Part shown: piece after piece, positions 45,641 to 57,007 of the stretch | How positions within the stretch are numbered: the first letter of the stretch is position 1 | Layout of the letters: each line of letters opens with the position of its first letter | DNA from: Rhodocollybia butyracea | Taxonomy: Eukaryota > Basidiomycota > Agaricomycetes > Agaricales > Omphalotaceae | Assembly (NCBI GenBank): GCA_015501585.1 | Contig: JADNRY010000263.1 | Location: forward strand, 1 to 64,000 | Length of the DNA: 64,000 nt | Reading direction: 5' to 3' | The notes under the pieces: model-generated | Told to the model about the DNA's origin: nothing | Databases searched by the model: none | Seen by the model: the letters and a program-made list of their open reading frames with translations, nothing else | Program-made: the position numbers and the translations under genes

Positions 45641-45991
45641 TAACCGATACGTTCCCACTTAAGAACAGTGGGGGCCCCACACATATCGCTGCAAAATACA
45701 TGCTTGGGATGCGCAAGGATGCGCAGTCTCCCCAATACCTTCTCCACAATGCTGTGACAAGGACGAAAGCGTTGGTGTTTTGTAAATTGGCAATACTAGA
45801 TAGTAAATCTTTATGCGCCAACTCATCATATAAGCATACGTCCATTACATAGAGGATAAATCAAACGAAAGAGTAAACTCTTCCCCAGCTGCTGGTTCAG
45901 TTCACTCCTCTCCAACTTCTCTCGCGCGGCCTCATCACTAGCATCTCTTGCCAACTCTCCTCTCACACATCAGTACTTGTCTTATTATCTC

Positions 45992-46822
45992 ATGCTCCTA
46001 ACACTTCATTGGCTGGGTTCCGTCCTCCTCGCACTGCTCATTTCCCCCGCGTGCGCTGCGCCGACGCCGAGAGTAAGGTATACATGATGCATATACCCTG
46101 GTTACTAACATTCCCAAAACTAGGGACAATCCAGTACTGTCAAGCATTCACCGACCGTGGTAAGACATCCATCACACATCTATCCGAGTTACTAACTTTC
46201 CCAAAACTAGGAACAACCCGCTACGTATGATGTGACAGTGCTTCATGTAAATGGTGATGATGTAGTATCAGTGATCCCAGAAGCCGCGCAGAAACGCATC
46301 GAGAACTTCATACATGCCATGTGGGAGGAGCTGGAAGATAGTCGTGGTGATAAAATACGATTCATGAACCTCCACCTACAATATAAGGATGAAGTTCTAA
46401 AAGAAGAAGACAAATTCAACAAGGGGAATATGCTTTATCTCAGGCTCCACGGAGGCAAGTTCTGTGGCAGTGGATGCTATGGATATATCGTCTCTCCAAA
46501 AGGTTATAACACGGTGGTCGGTGCTCTTATCACCCAGATGTCGGAGAATCATTATGTCGTGGTCCATAAACCTCTACCTCCTGGCGATCATCATAGACGG
46601 GAAAAGTACCGTGAACTCCTTGACCAAAAATATCGGGAGTTTTTGACGGAATTTGTGCCAGTAAAGGACTGGGGGATCCCAAGAAGGAAGGAAGAAGAGA
46701 GGGAAGGAAAAATTCATTACACGGCATATAAGGAGAACCCTGCGGATGACCACAGCATTACTGAGGCGGCCATGATTTTGATGGAGATGAAGGCACCCGA
46801 GCATCCAGCACCCTCAGGCTGA
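45992..46822 (+). CDS. SSP family member 4, small secreted protein (apparently intact)
   Basis: Signal peptide MLLTLHWLGSVLLALL... ending ACAAP, a mini-exon GQSSTVKHSPTV between two near-identical introns, then the domain exon: YDVTVLHVNGDD, a KRIENFIHAMWEEL helix, LRLHGGKFCGSGCYGYIVSPKG with the conserved Cys pair, VVGALITQM, VVHKPLPPGD, YREFLTEFVPVKDWG and a charged C-terminus ending HPAPSG. The 3' flank has the AATAAATCATTTCTC signal shared by the family. It is one of the cleanest members. Confidence 0.77.
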
Positions 46823-47171
46823 TACAAAGTTTCCTTATGGTCCATTCACCTTATGTATACTCGTGGTTCAAATAAATCATTTCTCAGTTGAACATGGAAA
46901 GATCACGCTTAGGTTTACGCTTATATACTAGGTTTTACCAACAAGCTCGAAAAATCTTTCTTTTCTAGGCTACCTCCTGGTCTGTTTCTTCTTCTGGTTT
47001 GTCCACTCATGACAGAATACTAAAGCAAAGAGCATACCGATACCTGCTGTAACCTTCACTTAGAAGCGGGCTTCTATGAATTCATAGTCTGACTTGGGAA
47101 TAAACACCAAACAAACACAGTATCCCGACGACGTACAGAGTTGAGAACTGGTTCATCAGAAAGGTTACGAC
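46823..47171. other. SSP4 3' flank up to the transposon
   Basis: Conserved SSP 3' UTR (AATAAATC at about 46871), then spacer that matches 45230-45310 downstream of SSP3. No gene. Confidence 0.45.
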
Positions 47172-48072
47172 TAGACTCGAGCCAGTAGTTTCTTGTTGAC
47201 ACTTTGATGACTGACGATCAGCCGTGTCGGTGAAACGACTGGTTTTTAATCCGGCTGTTTTAGCGGGTCGGATTTAAGTCATGTGCTTCTTTTGACTTTG
47301 AAAAAATCCGAAAAATTAGAGGGTTTCCAACATGCATTTAGGGAAAATGTAAATAGATAGAAAGTTGCGCGTTAAAAGTGCGAAAAACAAGTTTGTTATT
47401 GATTTTTTTTACTTGAACTCGTTCTTGAGATATTCGATGATCTTTATCGGAGAGTAAGCTAGAATTAGGGTTAGGAGTTACGGCAGGAAACTTGCCGAGT
47501 TACGCGCAAACGGGCCATTCACTAGCACAATGAGCTTAAGCAACAACAAGCTCAATACAGTGCCCTCGAAATGTCCTATTTTGAGGACATTCTCATAAAG
47601 GACAGTTGATACAGCAGTTTTGGTAAGATAAGCAGTGGTTTTACCTTATAGTATGTTCTTTCCAGTAAGTTTCTGCTGTTCCCTCAGCTCTGGAGGACCA
47701 AGAATCTTGCATGAGAGCCTTTCAGCCTTCGTCAGATGCCTTTTGTCAAGTCCTTGGGGTATTTGAGAGGCATGAGACGGAAGTGTAAGACAAGTGCTGG
47801 AAATGATCGACACGCTGCTCCTGGATGAACCAACACGAATTCCAGGGGAAAAAAATTAGCTCGTTATTCATCGAAAGTCAACGAATATTTCTAGCTACTT
47901 TATAGGGCTGTACGATGAGTTTGGAAACACTATGAATCGAGAATAATGGCTAAGTCCAAAGAAGCACGTGATTTAAATCCGACCCGCTAAAACAGCCGGA
48001 TTAAGTTCTAGTCCCTCTGCCGAGGGTGTGATTTCACATCACAACTCTACAGCAGGGACTGGTTCGAGTCTA
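47172..48072. mobile_element. 901-bp terminal-inverted-repeat transposon with 9-bp target duplication
   Basis: Starts TAGACTCGAGCCAG and ends CTGGTTCGAGTCTA. Both sides are flanked by GGTTACGAC (47163-47171 and 48073-48081). The paralogous spacer near 45309-45320 (GGTTACAACCATGATGG) shows the uninterrupted empty site. An inner, near-perfect inverted stretch of about 35 bp (ATCCGGCTGTTTTAGCGGG...) at 47249 and its complement ending 48001 belongs to the same long terminal repeats. There is no coding capacity, so it is non-autonomous. A 9-bp duplication is typical of Mutator-like elements; other superfamilies are not excluded. Confidence 0.8.
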
Positions 48073-48733
48073 GGTTACGACCATGATGGTGACTACGAGA
48101 TGTATTTGTATATCAACTTGATCAACGAGACTCGAAAGAGTGTACAATGACTGTACTCTGGCGTTGGGATCAGAATTCACAATGTCTACTTACTGTCATC
48201 TACGAGCTTCTCCGATTTTTGGCGCAATTTGATGATCGAACAACTCCCTCAGACAGCCTCAGACTCGCTTGCTGAGTAGCACTGTAACTGGATGCCCGGC
48301 CCAACGTACCGAACGACCGCCGAACCACTGCCACCAGGTGTCGGGTCCCGAGTTGGAGAAAAGCTTGGTGGTGGTGGTGGTGGTGTAACCGATGGGGTCC
48401 CACTGTGACTTAGTAACAGTCGGGGCCCCACGTGTCGCCGCCAAATACAGGCTTTGGACGCACAGTCTCCACAAGGCCTTCTCCACAATGCTGTGATAAG
48501 CACGAAAAGGCACGAAAGTGTTGGAAGGAAGTAAATTGGCAATGTGACTAAACAGTAAATCTTTCTGCGCCAACTCACCATATATGCATATATTCATTGC
48601 GTTGATGATATAAATGAAACAAAACAGCAAACTGTTCCTCAGCTGCTGGTTCAGTTCACTCCTCTCGCACCGCTTTGTCGTTAGCATCTCCTCCCAACAC
48701 TCCTCTCACATTAGTCTCTGATTATCTTCCTCA
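48073..48733. promoter_or_regulatory. Duplicated upstream region of SSP5
   Basis: Paralogous to 45310-45991: (GGT)n repeat, GGGGCCCCAC segment, AATTGGCAAT and CTTTCTGCGCCAACTCA blocks and CAGCTGCTGGTTCAGTTCAC pyrimidine-rich leader. No gene. Confidence 0.5.
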
Positions 48734-49556
48734 ATGCTCCTAACCCTTCGCTGGCTGACTTCAACCATCCTCCTCGCCGTACTCATTTTCCCTGCGTGTG
48801 CTGCGCCCCGCGGGTAAGACCACAACTAAGTGGGGCCACGTCGGTTATACCACTACAATCACCACCACACGAAGCGCCCGCGCGGGTAAGACATACATGA
48901 TACATCTATTCTGGTTACTAAATTCCCAAAACTAGAAAAAATACAGTCCCAGGCTCAATTATAAAGTGACAGTGCTCACTGTAATGGGTCTCCCAGTAAA
49001 TGACTCTGTCCCAAGACCCATGCGGACTCGCATTGCGAAATTTGTTTTTGACATGGGGGAGAAACTCGGAGATGGCAAAGGACGCAGTCGTGAGAAGAAC
49101 ATAAAATATCAGAATCCCCCGGAGAGTCTCAAAAGCCAGAAGGATTTCGACACGTTGGAAATGCTTTATATCGGGCTCGAAGGAGGCACGTTCTGTAGCA
49201 AGAAATGCTATGGATATATCGTCTCCCCAGACAAGAATTATGACGATGTGCTTGGTGCATTGATCACCCAGGATGATGAGGGTCAATATGCCATGATCTA
49301 TAAATCCATACTTCCTAGCCGTATCAAGAAGAAGAAGGGTTCATCACCAAATGCATACGAACTAGTCTGGGAAGACAGATGTCTCAAGTTTTTGACGGGA
49401 TTTGTACTGATAAAGGATTGGGTGGTGGCGATGGCTAGTAATGAGGGTACGGATAAAGTTATCATAAAGGCTGCGAAGGCTATCGAAAGTGCGGAGGAGG
49501 AAGCCGACAACGCTGCGGCCCAGGTTTTGGGGTCTCTCCGTTTCGCATCCTCATGA
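48734..49556 (+). CDS. SSP family member 5, small secreted protein (splice site shifted)
   Basis: Signal peptide MLLTLRWLTSTILLAVL... ending ACAAPR. Compared with member 6 one base is missing just before the donor, and about 60 bp of extra sequence ending in a second CGCGGGTAAG follows. Using the first GTAAG donor and an acceptor a few bases downstream of the family site (after AAAAAATACAG) would restore the frame (PRLNYKVTVLTVMG). The domain is intact: RIAKFVFDMGEKLGDGKG, LEGGTFCSKKCYGYIVSPDKN, VLGALITQDD, KSILPSR, a WEDRCLKFLTGFV helix and an Ala-rich end. Probably functional, but splicing should be tested. Confidence 0.65.
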
Positions 49557-50554
49557 GAAGCTTCCTTATGGGCCATTCAAGTTATGTATACCTGCGGTTC
49601 AAATAAATCATTTCTCAGTTGACCATGGAATCACACTTAAGTTTACGCTTATGTTTTTCCAAAAAATCGTCCTTTTCTCCCCATTCTTCCTAATCTGTTT
49701 CTTCGTCTGGTTTGTCCACCGATGACAGAATACCAAAGCACAGAGCACACCGATACCCGCTGTAACCACCTAGAAGTGGCCTTCCCGGGCCATGAGTTTA
49801 TAGTCTGACTTCGAGAGGTCACTCAGAGGTCATTTATGTGGCTATAAATTCATCATTTTACTAGGCCAAGGAACATACATAGAGGAACCACCAGGATCGT
49901 CAGCCACGACACAGACTCGGGATCCCCAGTGGGAACTAAGTATGCTGGGTCATCAGAACGGTTGTGCGACCATGATGGTAACTATTTGGCTGTACTCCGG
50001 CATCCAAGTTTTGGATCAGAATTCGCAGTGTCTACTATGTCCATGTGGTCCATTACAAGGGGCCCATGAACTTCTCCAATTTTGGGCGCCGGTTTGTGTC
50101 CGTTCCAGACAGGAATCATCGGCGGCGGGATTGTTGGAAACGAGTTCTTTGATGGAATCAGTCTCGCTTTGCTGTGTAGCAGCCCACCCACTGAGTCCAG
50201 GCCAAAGCTTGGTGGGGGTGGTGTAACCGACGTAGTCCACTTAGGAACAGTTCGGGGGCCCCAGCTACATACCAAATACATGCCTTTGATGCGCAGTCTC
50301 CACCCAGGTCTCCAGTTCCACAATGCTGGTGCTGATACGAAAGCTGGTGTTTCGTAAATTGGCAATACTAAACAGTAAATCTTTCTGCGCCAACTCACCA
50401 TATATGCATATACCTGTATATAAATCAAACAAAAGAGCAAACTCTTCCCCAGCTGCTGGTTCAGTTCACTCCTCTCGCACCGCTTTGTCGCTAGCATCTC
50501 TTCCCAGCACTACTCTCGCAGCTATCTCACAGCAGTATCTGGTTATCTCCTTCG
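49557..50554. promoter_or_regulatory. SSP5 3' flank and SSP6 upstream region
   Basis: Conserved AATAAATCATTTCTCAG at about 49600, spacer paralogous to the earlier units, then the conserved leader from about 50345: AATTGGCAATAC, AATCTTTCTGCGCCAACTCA, TATATAAATCAAAC and CAGCTGCTGGTTCAG. No gene. Confidence 0.5.
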
Positions 50555-51321
50555 ATGCTCTTAACACATCACTGGCTGTGTTTCGTCCTCCTCGCGGTAC
50601 TCATCTCCCCTGCATGTGCTGCGCCCTCGCGGGTAAGATATACATGATACATCTATTCTGGCTACTAAATTCCCAAAATTAGAAAAAATACAGTCCCAGG
50701 CTCAACTATAGAGTGACAGTGGTCAATGCAACGGGTTTCCGAGTAGATGATGTCCCCAAGTCCATGCAGATTCGCATTGCGAGATTCATTTTTGACATGG
50801 GGGAGAAACTCGGAGATGGCAAAGGACGCAGTCGTGAGAAGAACATAAAATACCAGAACCCCCCGGGAGTCTCAAAAGCCAGAAGAAATTCGACAGATTG
50901 GAAATGCTTTATATCGAGCTCGAGGAAGGCACGTTCTGTAGCAAGAAATGCTATGGATATATCGTCTCCCCAGACAAAAATTATGGCGACGCGATTGGTG
51001 CATTTATCACCCAGGATGAAGATCGATATGTCATAATCCACAAACCCATACTTTCTAGCCGTACCTCCGATGAGGCTTACCAACAACTCTGGGAAGACAA
51101 ATTGTACGAGTTTTTGACGAAATTTGTGCCGATAAAAGAGTGGGTGGTGGCGATGGCTAAAGATAACAAGGGGGATACGCCTCTTGATATTGTTCTACGA
51201 GATGCTGCAAACTTGCTTGACTCCAGCGCTGTGACTCGGGGCTTCGGACCCCAGCGTTGAGGATGCAGCCAATGTTTTGCTGGGGATGTCTGCACCCATA
51301 CATCCAGCACCCTCAGGCTGA
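50555..51321 (+). pseudogene. SSP family member 6, frameshifted
   Basis: Signal peptide MLLTHHWLCFVLLAVL... ending ACAAPSR (exon 1), a single intron, then NYRVTVVNATGF and RIARFIFDMGEKLGDGKG, almost identical to member 5. A one-base loss in the C/G-rich run near 50862 shifts the frame; LEEGTFCSKKCYGYIVSPDKN, AFITQDED and WVVAMAKDN continue in the next frame to a stop at 51260. The family ending HPAPSG is found in yet another frame up to about 51321, so there may be a second lesion. The near-identity to member 5 indicates recent duplication. Confidence 0.7.
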
Positions 51322-52292
51322 TGAAAAAGCTTCCTTACATCAACTTATGTATACTCAGTGTGGTTCAAATAAATCATTTCTCAGTTGACCTTGGAAAGTT
51401 CAAGCTTGAGTTTACGCTTAGGTTTTACCAACGAGTCCAAAGAATCTTCCTTTCCCCCCTTACCCCATGGTCTGCTTCTTCTGGTTTGTCCATCCATGAC
51501 AGAATACCAAAGCACAGAGCATACCGATACCTGCTGTAACCACCCCAGAAGTGGGCTTTCAAGATGCCATTTACGTCGTCATTTTACAGGCATATGACTG
51601 CGAAGAGACGCATAAGTATACGAGGAAGCCATGCGGAAACCCCCGGGTCCGGCGGGAACAAAGTTGGCCGACGACGATAAGTTTGTAGCCATGAAAGTGG
51701 CTATTGCAGATGTAAGTATATCGGTTTAATATATGAGAATGGAAAGCCGGAAAGAGTGTACAATGGCTTTAATCCGGTATCCAAGCTTTGGACCGGAATT
51801 CACGATGTCTATTACTTATGTTCATGTGGTTCACGACAAAGCGCTAAGTGGTCCATCAGCTTCGCAAAATAGGGCCTGGCAGTAAGAATGGCGGGGATGA
51901 CGTGATGGCATGGTTGGTTCCGTCGTTGCGGCCATGGAATCGAATGCTACCGCAAGCTGGATGGTTTTGGTACTACTACCACTTATGGTAAGTAGGCTCG
52001 AAAGGCCAGGCATGATGAGCTTCACCTTATTCTTCATAGCTTCTTCAAGACACCACCCCATCGACCAACGTACTCTTCGTCCGCATATCCATGACAGACA
52101 ATGGCCCTGTTGACGCGGATACGCCTCACCAGACCGTATCAGGCGCTCGTAGATTCATCGGCTTGACGCGTTTTGACGTGTTTTCCTAGTATTCAATATT
52201 CAACAGCTGTGTGGAAGTAGCAAGAACAGGTTACACTGTATCGATTTATCACATAACATGTTTCGAAGCCTCATAAATATAGTCTAACACAC
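51322..52292. other. Spacer downstream of the SSP array
   Basis: SSP6 3' UTR with AATAAATC at about 51369, then sequence with no supported gene. Short open frames at 51831-52113 lack motifs. Confidence 0.4.
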
Positions 52293-53210
52293 TTAGAGAT
52301 GAGTCCGTTTCTTTTTCTTCTTCGGACTAGTAGATTCACTCGTATTTTCCGACAGGTGGCTCTCCTTCAATCTTGTCTCCTTCAATCCTGATGACCCTAC
52401 TCCGTTCTTCTTCTTCGCCTTCTTCGGTATTTCGTTGCCTGTTTTATCACTCTCCAAAATCTTAGTTTTCCGCGAATTCTCGTTCGCATCCGGTACCTCC
52501 TTCTCGAGCTGGACGGATTTTCGTTTTTGTTTCCGTGGAGGCTTCTGCGCAGACTTTTCAGAGTTGGCAGCCGTTCGAATTGCCTGAGAGGCGTTGCTGG
52601 TCGACTTTTCAGTCACCGGAGAAGATGAAGCTTTGGAGGGCGCAGGAACGGAATTAGAAGTAGGTTTTTTGGGGGACTTCGAAGGTGGACGAGTGGTATC
52701 AGACTCGGATTTCCCAAGATTTTTTCTTTGCTAGTTGCGCCTCCTTCCGCCGAGCATGTTGTTCACGGATAGTTTTTATTTTCTGTTGGCGGGCTTGCTG
52801 GAAAGAGATCAGGATCATTTCGGTGATCAAAAGAAAGTAGAAAAGCCCAAGTAGTATCAATGAAAATACGCGGAATATTGGGACGCAAGACAGAAATGAT
52901 CACCCACCTTTTTCAACGCTCGTTTGGACGGCCCTGGATTAACGTGCACCTTTTCCTCGGACTCTTCAGGCTCCGAGTCTTCTTTCCCTTCCTTCTCAGA
53001 CTGCAAATCTGCTTCTTCCTCGTTTTCACTGTCTCTCCCTAAATCTTCAGAGTCGCCTTCCGACTCTGAACTAGTTTCCTCAGAATCGTCCGATTCGTCC
53101 GAATCAGAGTCTACAGCACCCAATCCCAAAGCTTCCTTGGTTTCTTCATCGAGACCGAGAGCTTCATCTTCCTCTTGACGTTTTCGTTTCCGTGAGATAC
53201 GTTTAAACAT
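52293..53210 (-). CDS. Highly charged, probably nucleolar protein (one frame break)
   Basis: Exon 1 (53210-52918) encodes MFKRISRKRKRQEEDEALGLDEETKEALGLG followed by a long Asp/Glu/Ser tract and KRALKK. A 120-nt intron follows. Exon 2 (52797-52293) encodes QARQQKIKTIREQHARRKEAQLAKKK, then Ser/Lys-rich low complexity ending KKKKKRTHL. The frame breaks by one base between 52711 and 52726 next to T-runs; correcting it would link LAKKKS to the SDTTRPPSKSPKKP stretch. Alternating acidic and basic tracts with K/R clusters are typical of nucleolar ribosome-biogenesis factors, but I do not recognise the exact family. Several single-base breaks in this window suggest an assembly indel. Confidence 0.65.
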
Positions 53211-53617
53211 TTGGTCGCGAATTAGAAGGATATATAATTGAAGCGGAAAATCTGCTTGGGAATAAAATCAGTTTTATTGAAGAATGCACGAATGATAACG
53301 AACCAGAAAGACGTCAAAATATGTGAGCTAAGTTGGGACAATGGAAGGCGCTGCTGAAAGTGGGCGTCTAACGTCCGTCTAACGTATAACGTCTTCATAA
53401 ACATGCACTGATCATGATCAATGCTTCAATCAATACAGCTTTTTCTTCTTTCATTGACCTCGAACGATGAGGTCCAAACAAGCTTCCAGCACTCATACAC
53501 CGGCTCAGACGATGCCCAGCACGAAGGAGACTCCACCGAAAGAAGTTGAGCACGAAGTTGTCTTCCGTAGGCAGACTGTAACTCTGTTCACAGGCAGGCA
53601 GTGCGAGCTCCGGGGAG
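53211..53617. other. Divergent upstream region
   Basis: Lies between the minus-strand nucleolar-type gene and the plus-strand adaptor gene. An ATG at 53467 opens a 67-codon frame that stops before the conserved domain, so it could be an upstream ORF or unrelated. The 3' part is the beginning of the tandem duplication (copy at about 60160). Confidence 0.4.
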
Positions 53618-55031
53618 ATGCAGCAGAAGAAGAAGAAAGGTCGACCGGCTTGGCTCAGATTCCCTGTTAAACAGCACCGTAAACGTACCTCGGAAAGTTT
53701 GGATCTACGTTCAGCAGCACTCTTTCAAAGACCCGCACCGTCGAACACTTGGAACGTTTCCGAAAGTGTCCTCAAAGCAATATTGAGCTCTGCTCAACTC
53801 GTACCCTCACAGTATGTCGGTACACTCTCTTCGATTGCTCTGGGCATCTGGAATGCTGTATCTGTACGTGTGCGATATCGTACTTCTATCCTACCTACTT
53901 AATCTCTCGTTAATCTCTCGTCCAATAGGAAGCAAAAGACAACAAGGACGACCTGAGGCAACTAGCCTGCTTGATAGTCAGCCTAGTCCACAGCGCAGTT
54001 CTAACGTATAACCAAGTTTATCAACATTCATATTCGTACTTGTCACCCTCGAACAGTGACGATGGATCGAGCGTCTCCACACTGAATAAACATCTCGAGG
54101 AGCTGATAACGTACGTTATGTTTCCTTCGCCTTCGTGTTCTTACAACGTTTTGCGTGCATAGAACGCTCCGCGATATTCAGTCCTTCATTACAAACCTTA
54201 TGCGCCGACCTCTCCTACAGCGAATCATTTCTTCGAAATCTGATTCGAAAATGGTCAAGGATTATCAGAAGAATATGAGGCATGCGTTGGACGTGTTTTC
54301 GGTGGGTTTTTGCTCGGATTTGTACCGTGAGCGTGTTGCTCAACACTACCCGAATCATTCTAGCTTCAATCAACCATAACCCTTCGAGGGAGCTTGACTA
54401 AGATCGAGTGCCAGCAGGAAGCTTTGGTGTGTGGCCTCTGTTTTTTATCATTTTTTGCTCGACGGTTGAACTCGCTTTCATAAAACTTTCACAGCTCCAT
54501 TCGTGGCAAGAATCAACCCATTCAACGATAACCTCTGTGGATGCTTCACGCGACGACTCTGATAGCGCTGTCAAGAGAATCGAAAGACGTGGTTTCTTCT
54601 TCAGATCCGTCTGCATGTTCGGAGAATCATCCATCAGCAATAATACAGGCAACCAGAAGAGGGACAGTTGCTCAGTAGACCTTTGGCAACCACTTCTACT
54701 TCAATCTCAGATTCCTGGTCAAATCCTGACTGACGCAAGGAGATCGAACGCGATGTTACCCCTCCAGCACCTTCTGCTGCATGCTCTCTTCCCCCGCTCG
54801 CTCCGATATCAACCACACACTATCCTTCCGCTGTTACTACCTCTGTCTTGCTTTTTCTTTGTCTTCACTTCCCGAAGCACCCTCGTTCTAATATGTCGTT
54901 CGCTTTGGGGAGCTACATTCTCCAACACTCTTCCAATCCCCAAAGCCTTGTCGAGCGGTGTTTTCTGCCTTTGTCTGCTTCAGCTGATCTTTAATCTCTC
55001 TGTGCTGCGTATGCTGTGGCCCGTGTCGTGA
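53618..55031 (+). CDS. HeLo/MLKL-N-terminal-like adaptor protein, 3' end uncertain
   Basis: ATG 53618 gives a basic N-terminus (MQQKKKKGRPAWLR). Exon 1 ends 53863; exon 2 begins 53929; further introns end near 54172 and 54363. The spliced product reads SVLKAILSSAQLVPSQYVG, ALGIWNAVSEAKDNKDDLRQLA, a LIVSLVHSAVLTY helix, LNKHLEELITTLRDIQSFI, SKSDSKMVKDYQKNMRHALDVFSLQS. This is the four-helix bundle pattern I know from agaric MLKL-NTD-like/HeLo adaptor proteins, usually fused to kinase or NACHT domains and linked to signalling or programmed death. After another likely intron (to 54494) the frame runs to 55031 through low-complexity and hydrophobic sequence that may be untranslated. A kinase-lobe remnant lies next downstream. 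Confidence 0.6.
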
Positions 55032-55432
55032 ATCAGAATGCTTGGCTTTGTACGCTTTGTACGCTTTGTACTGTATTTGAGGCGATCTGGAATCAGCTCT
55101 TTCTGCGATGGAACTTCTAGCTCTTGATGATATATATAGTTTGTAACTGGTATCTTAGCTCGTCTACTTCCTAAGTATGAAATGTATAGCTACAGGTCGA
55201 AGTCTCACGCCTTTGCTCTTCCAAGTTTGTATATGTGAGTTCAGTTCATGTTCTTGTTAATGCATTGAATACTTGAAAAGGTACGTCCATCAGGTGTAAC
55301 TTACTTACTCTTTATTGCGTCAATGTAAACGTTGACGCCCTAACATTGATAAACGATCCCTCATACCGCCGCGCTTCATACATTCAAATCCATTGATCTT
55401 CTTGATACACTATCAGCACTATCAGCATACAA
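55032..55432. other. Spacer
   Basis: No feature beyond a GTACGCTTT triplication near 55048-55070 and ACGTCCATCAGGTGT, which recurs at 61371 in unit 2. Confidence 0.35.
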
Positions 55433-55894
55433 TGAACTCAAAGTCGACCGTTTATCCTGTGAAGCTAGATTCCTTGTCGATCTTGGTGCTCCTTCTTTCT
55501 GCTGTCCCGATAGCTATTTCTCAATCACTGAGCGTGATGGGGCGACTCGAAGAACGCTCGAATTATCTTGGAACATGCCTTGTATCTCGCCGGCCGCACT
55601 GGATATTCGAAGGTTCTGAACTCAAAGATATGGCAGTGATGGGCAATGGCTGGCTCCGGAAATAGTCGGTCTCGTGGGTTACTTTGCAACCGATGGCCCC
55701 GAGTTTCTGAGCCTGCCCGCGACGTGTTTGCGTTTGGTCTTGTCCTGTGGGCTTTAGCCACGCAAATCAAGCATCTGACCGTGCCCTTACTCCTTTTCTA
55801 CATTGGTGAACTTGTCGAGACATGTCTTACTAGTATTCTGGAAGATCGCTCAAGCACTGACTCTGTGTTGACATATCTTGTTGTACATTTCTAA
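55433..55894 (+). pseudogene. Kinase C-lobe remnant (unit 1)
   Basis: Read over two frames: GNGWLAPEIVG (the APE region at the end of the activation segment) and, one base shifted, RDVFAFGLVLWALATQIK (subdomain IX with its conserved Asp). No catalytic loop or N-lobe is visible. The apparent signal-peptide-like start at 55433 (MNSKSTVYP...) is probably accidental. Its position behind the adaptor gene suggests an ancestral adaptor-kinase gene that has decayed. Confidence 0.5.
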
Positions 55895-57007
55895 CCTGCG
55901 ATGAATCGTAGCGTTGAGTGTTATCTTCCTCGTTACCTGAACTGCTTCACCCTCATATTCTCAAATGAGCAAGAGCTACTGTAAAAGGCCTGCCACGAAA
56001 GTACACTGGTAGTTTTCGTTTGACTGTAAGTACGGGTCAATCGAGTTCAGGACCCAAACATATTCGTGCTGGCAGATCAATGACCCCCAGCTGGAATTGT
56101 AAACGCCACCTCTACCAGAACGCTGGTGCAAGTTTGCCAGTAAGAGATCGATGACTTCAAGGCCACAGCAATCTAGTTGACTCAACCCCCGTGAGAGTGC
56201 TTCGAGCGAAGAAGCACCGAGTATTTCTTCAATGCTTTTGCTTGAGAGTCCTTTCCCCGAGGCCAGTACTAATCAAGAAGTTAAATTAGTTGCGGAATGA
56301 TCGTTGACCCCACTTTCGAGTCAACAGTGTTTGAAATGGTATGCTTCTTTGATTGATATTTTGCACCCGCCGTTGTTCTGAAATAGGTTATTTGGGTTTT
56401 GTACTGTACCGCCTTGAGCTCCATCAGGCATTACACTGGGAATTTAACGTTGCAGCGATGTTGCAGCGATCCGGCTATCGTCTAGATGTTCGACAGTCCA
56501 GGACACGAAATACTCTCCATGCTTGTGTATCTTGTATGGCGGCCAAATGGGATTGGAAATCTGGGAAAGAACCGTTAACAACGGAATGCATAACTCAAGC
56601 TTTGATCCATTTTTGGCTAATGAGGGCAGGACCCACAATCGATTACAAGGCGAGAAACATGCGCCTCTTTAAACTAAGTCGTTAAATCGATTGTTTTATG
56701 TGCCGTATCAGGCGAATTTAGGACACGCTCGTAACATCCACTAGACCCAGTGATGCAATTTCCTCAATCCCTACTCCGAGGAATTTATTCTGCAGCACAT
56801 GTCGAATGTTGACTCATTCTGCGTAGCAGACGAAGCCTCTGTTCCTAAAATGGATTAGTTTTTCGACTTCGCTTTAGGAAATGTGAAGATTTTAAGAAAA
56901 ATAGTCACTGGCGGAGTTTTGATTCTCGAGAGGTATAAAAGTCGTGGTTCAGAAAACAAATTCTTCAGCTCGATAGCTGCGACTGCCTTCTACTTCTTCG
57001 CACTCAA
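55895..57007. promoter_or_regulatory. Upstream region of the Gly/Pro-rich gene
   Basis: A TATA box, GGTATAAAAG, at 56932-56941 is 67 bp upstream of the ATG and is conserved at 62992-63001 in unit 2. The stretch 56290-56690 is strongly conserved between units but no frame is kept in both, so I do not call a gene. Confidence 0.5.

Noticed and set aside
47249..48001. Inner inverted repeats flanked by TA as a separate mariner-like element
   Set aside because: Outer sequence also pairs and a perfect 9-bp duplication sits at 47163/48073, with an empty site in the paralogue; the TA flanks are coincidental parts of the longer TIR.
56353..56685. Open frame conserved in position between duplication units (62449-62742)
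   Set aside because: Frame and peptide differ between units despite high nucleotide identity, so protein-level selection is unlikely.
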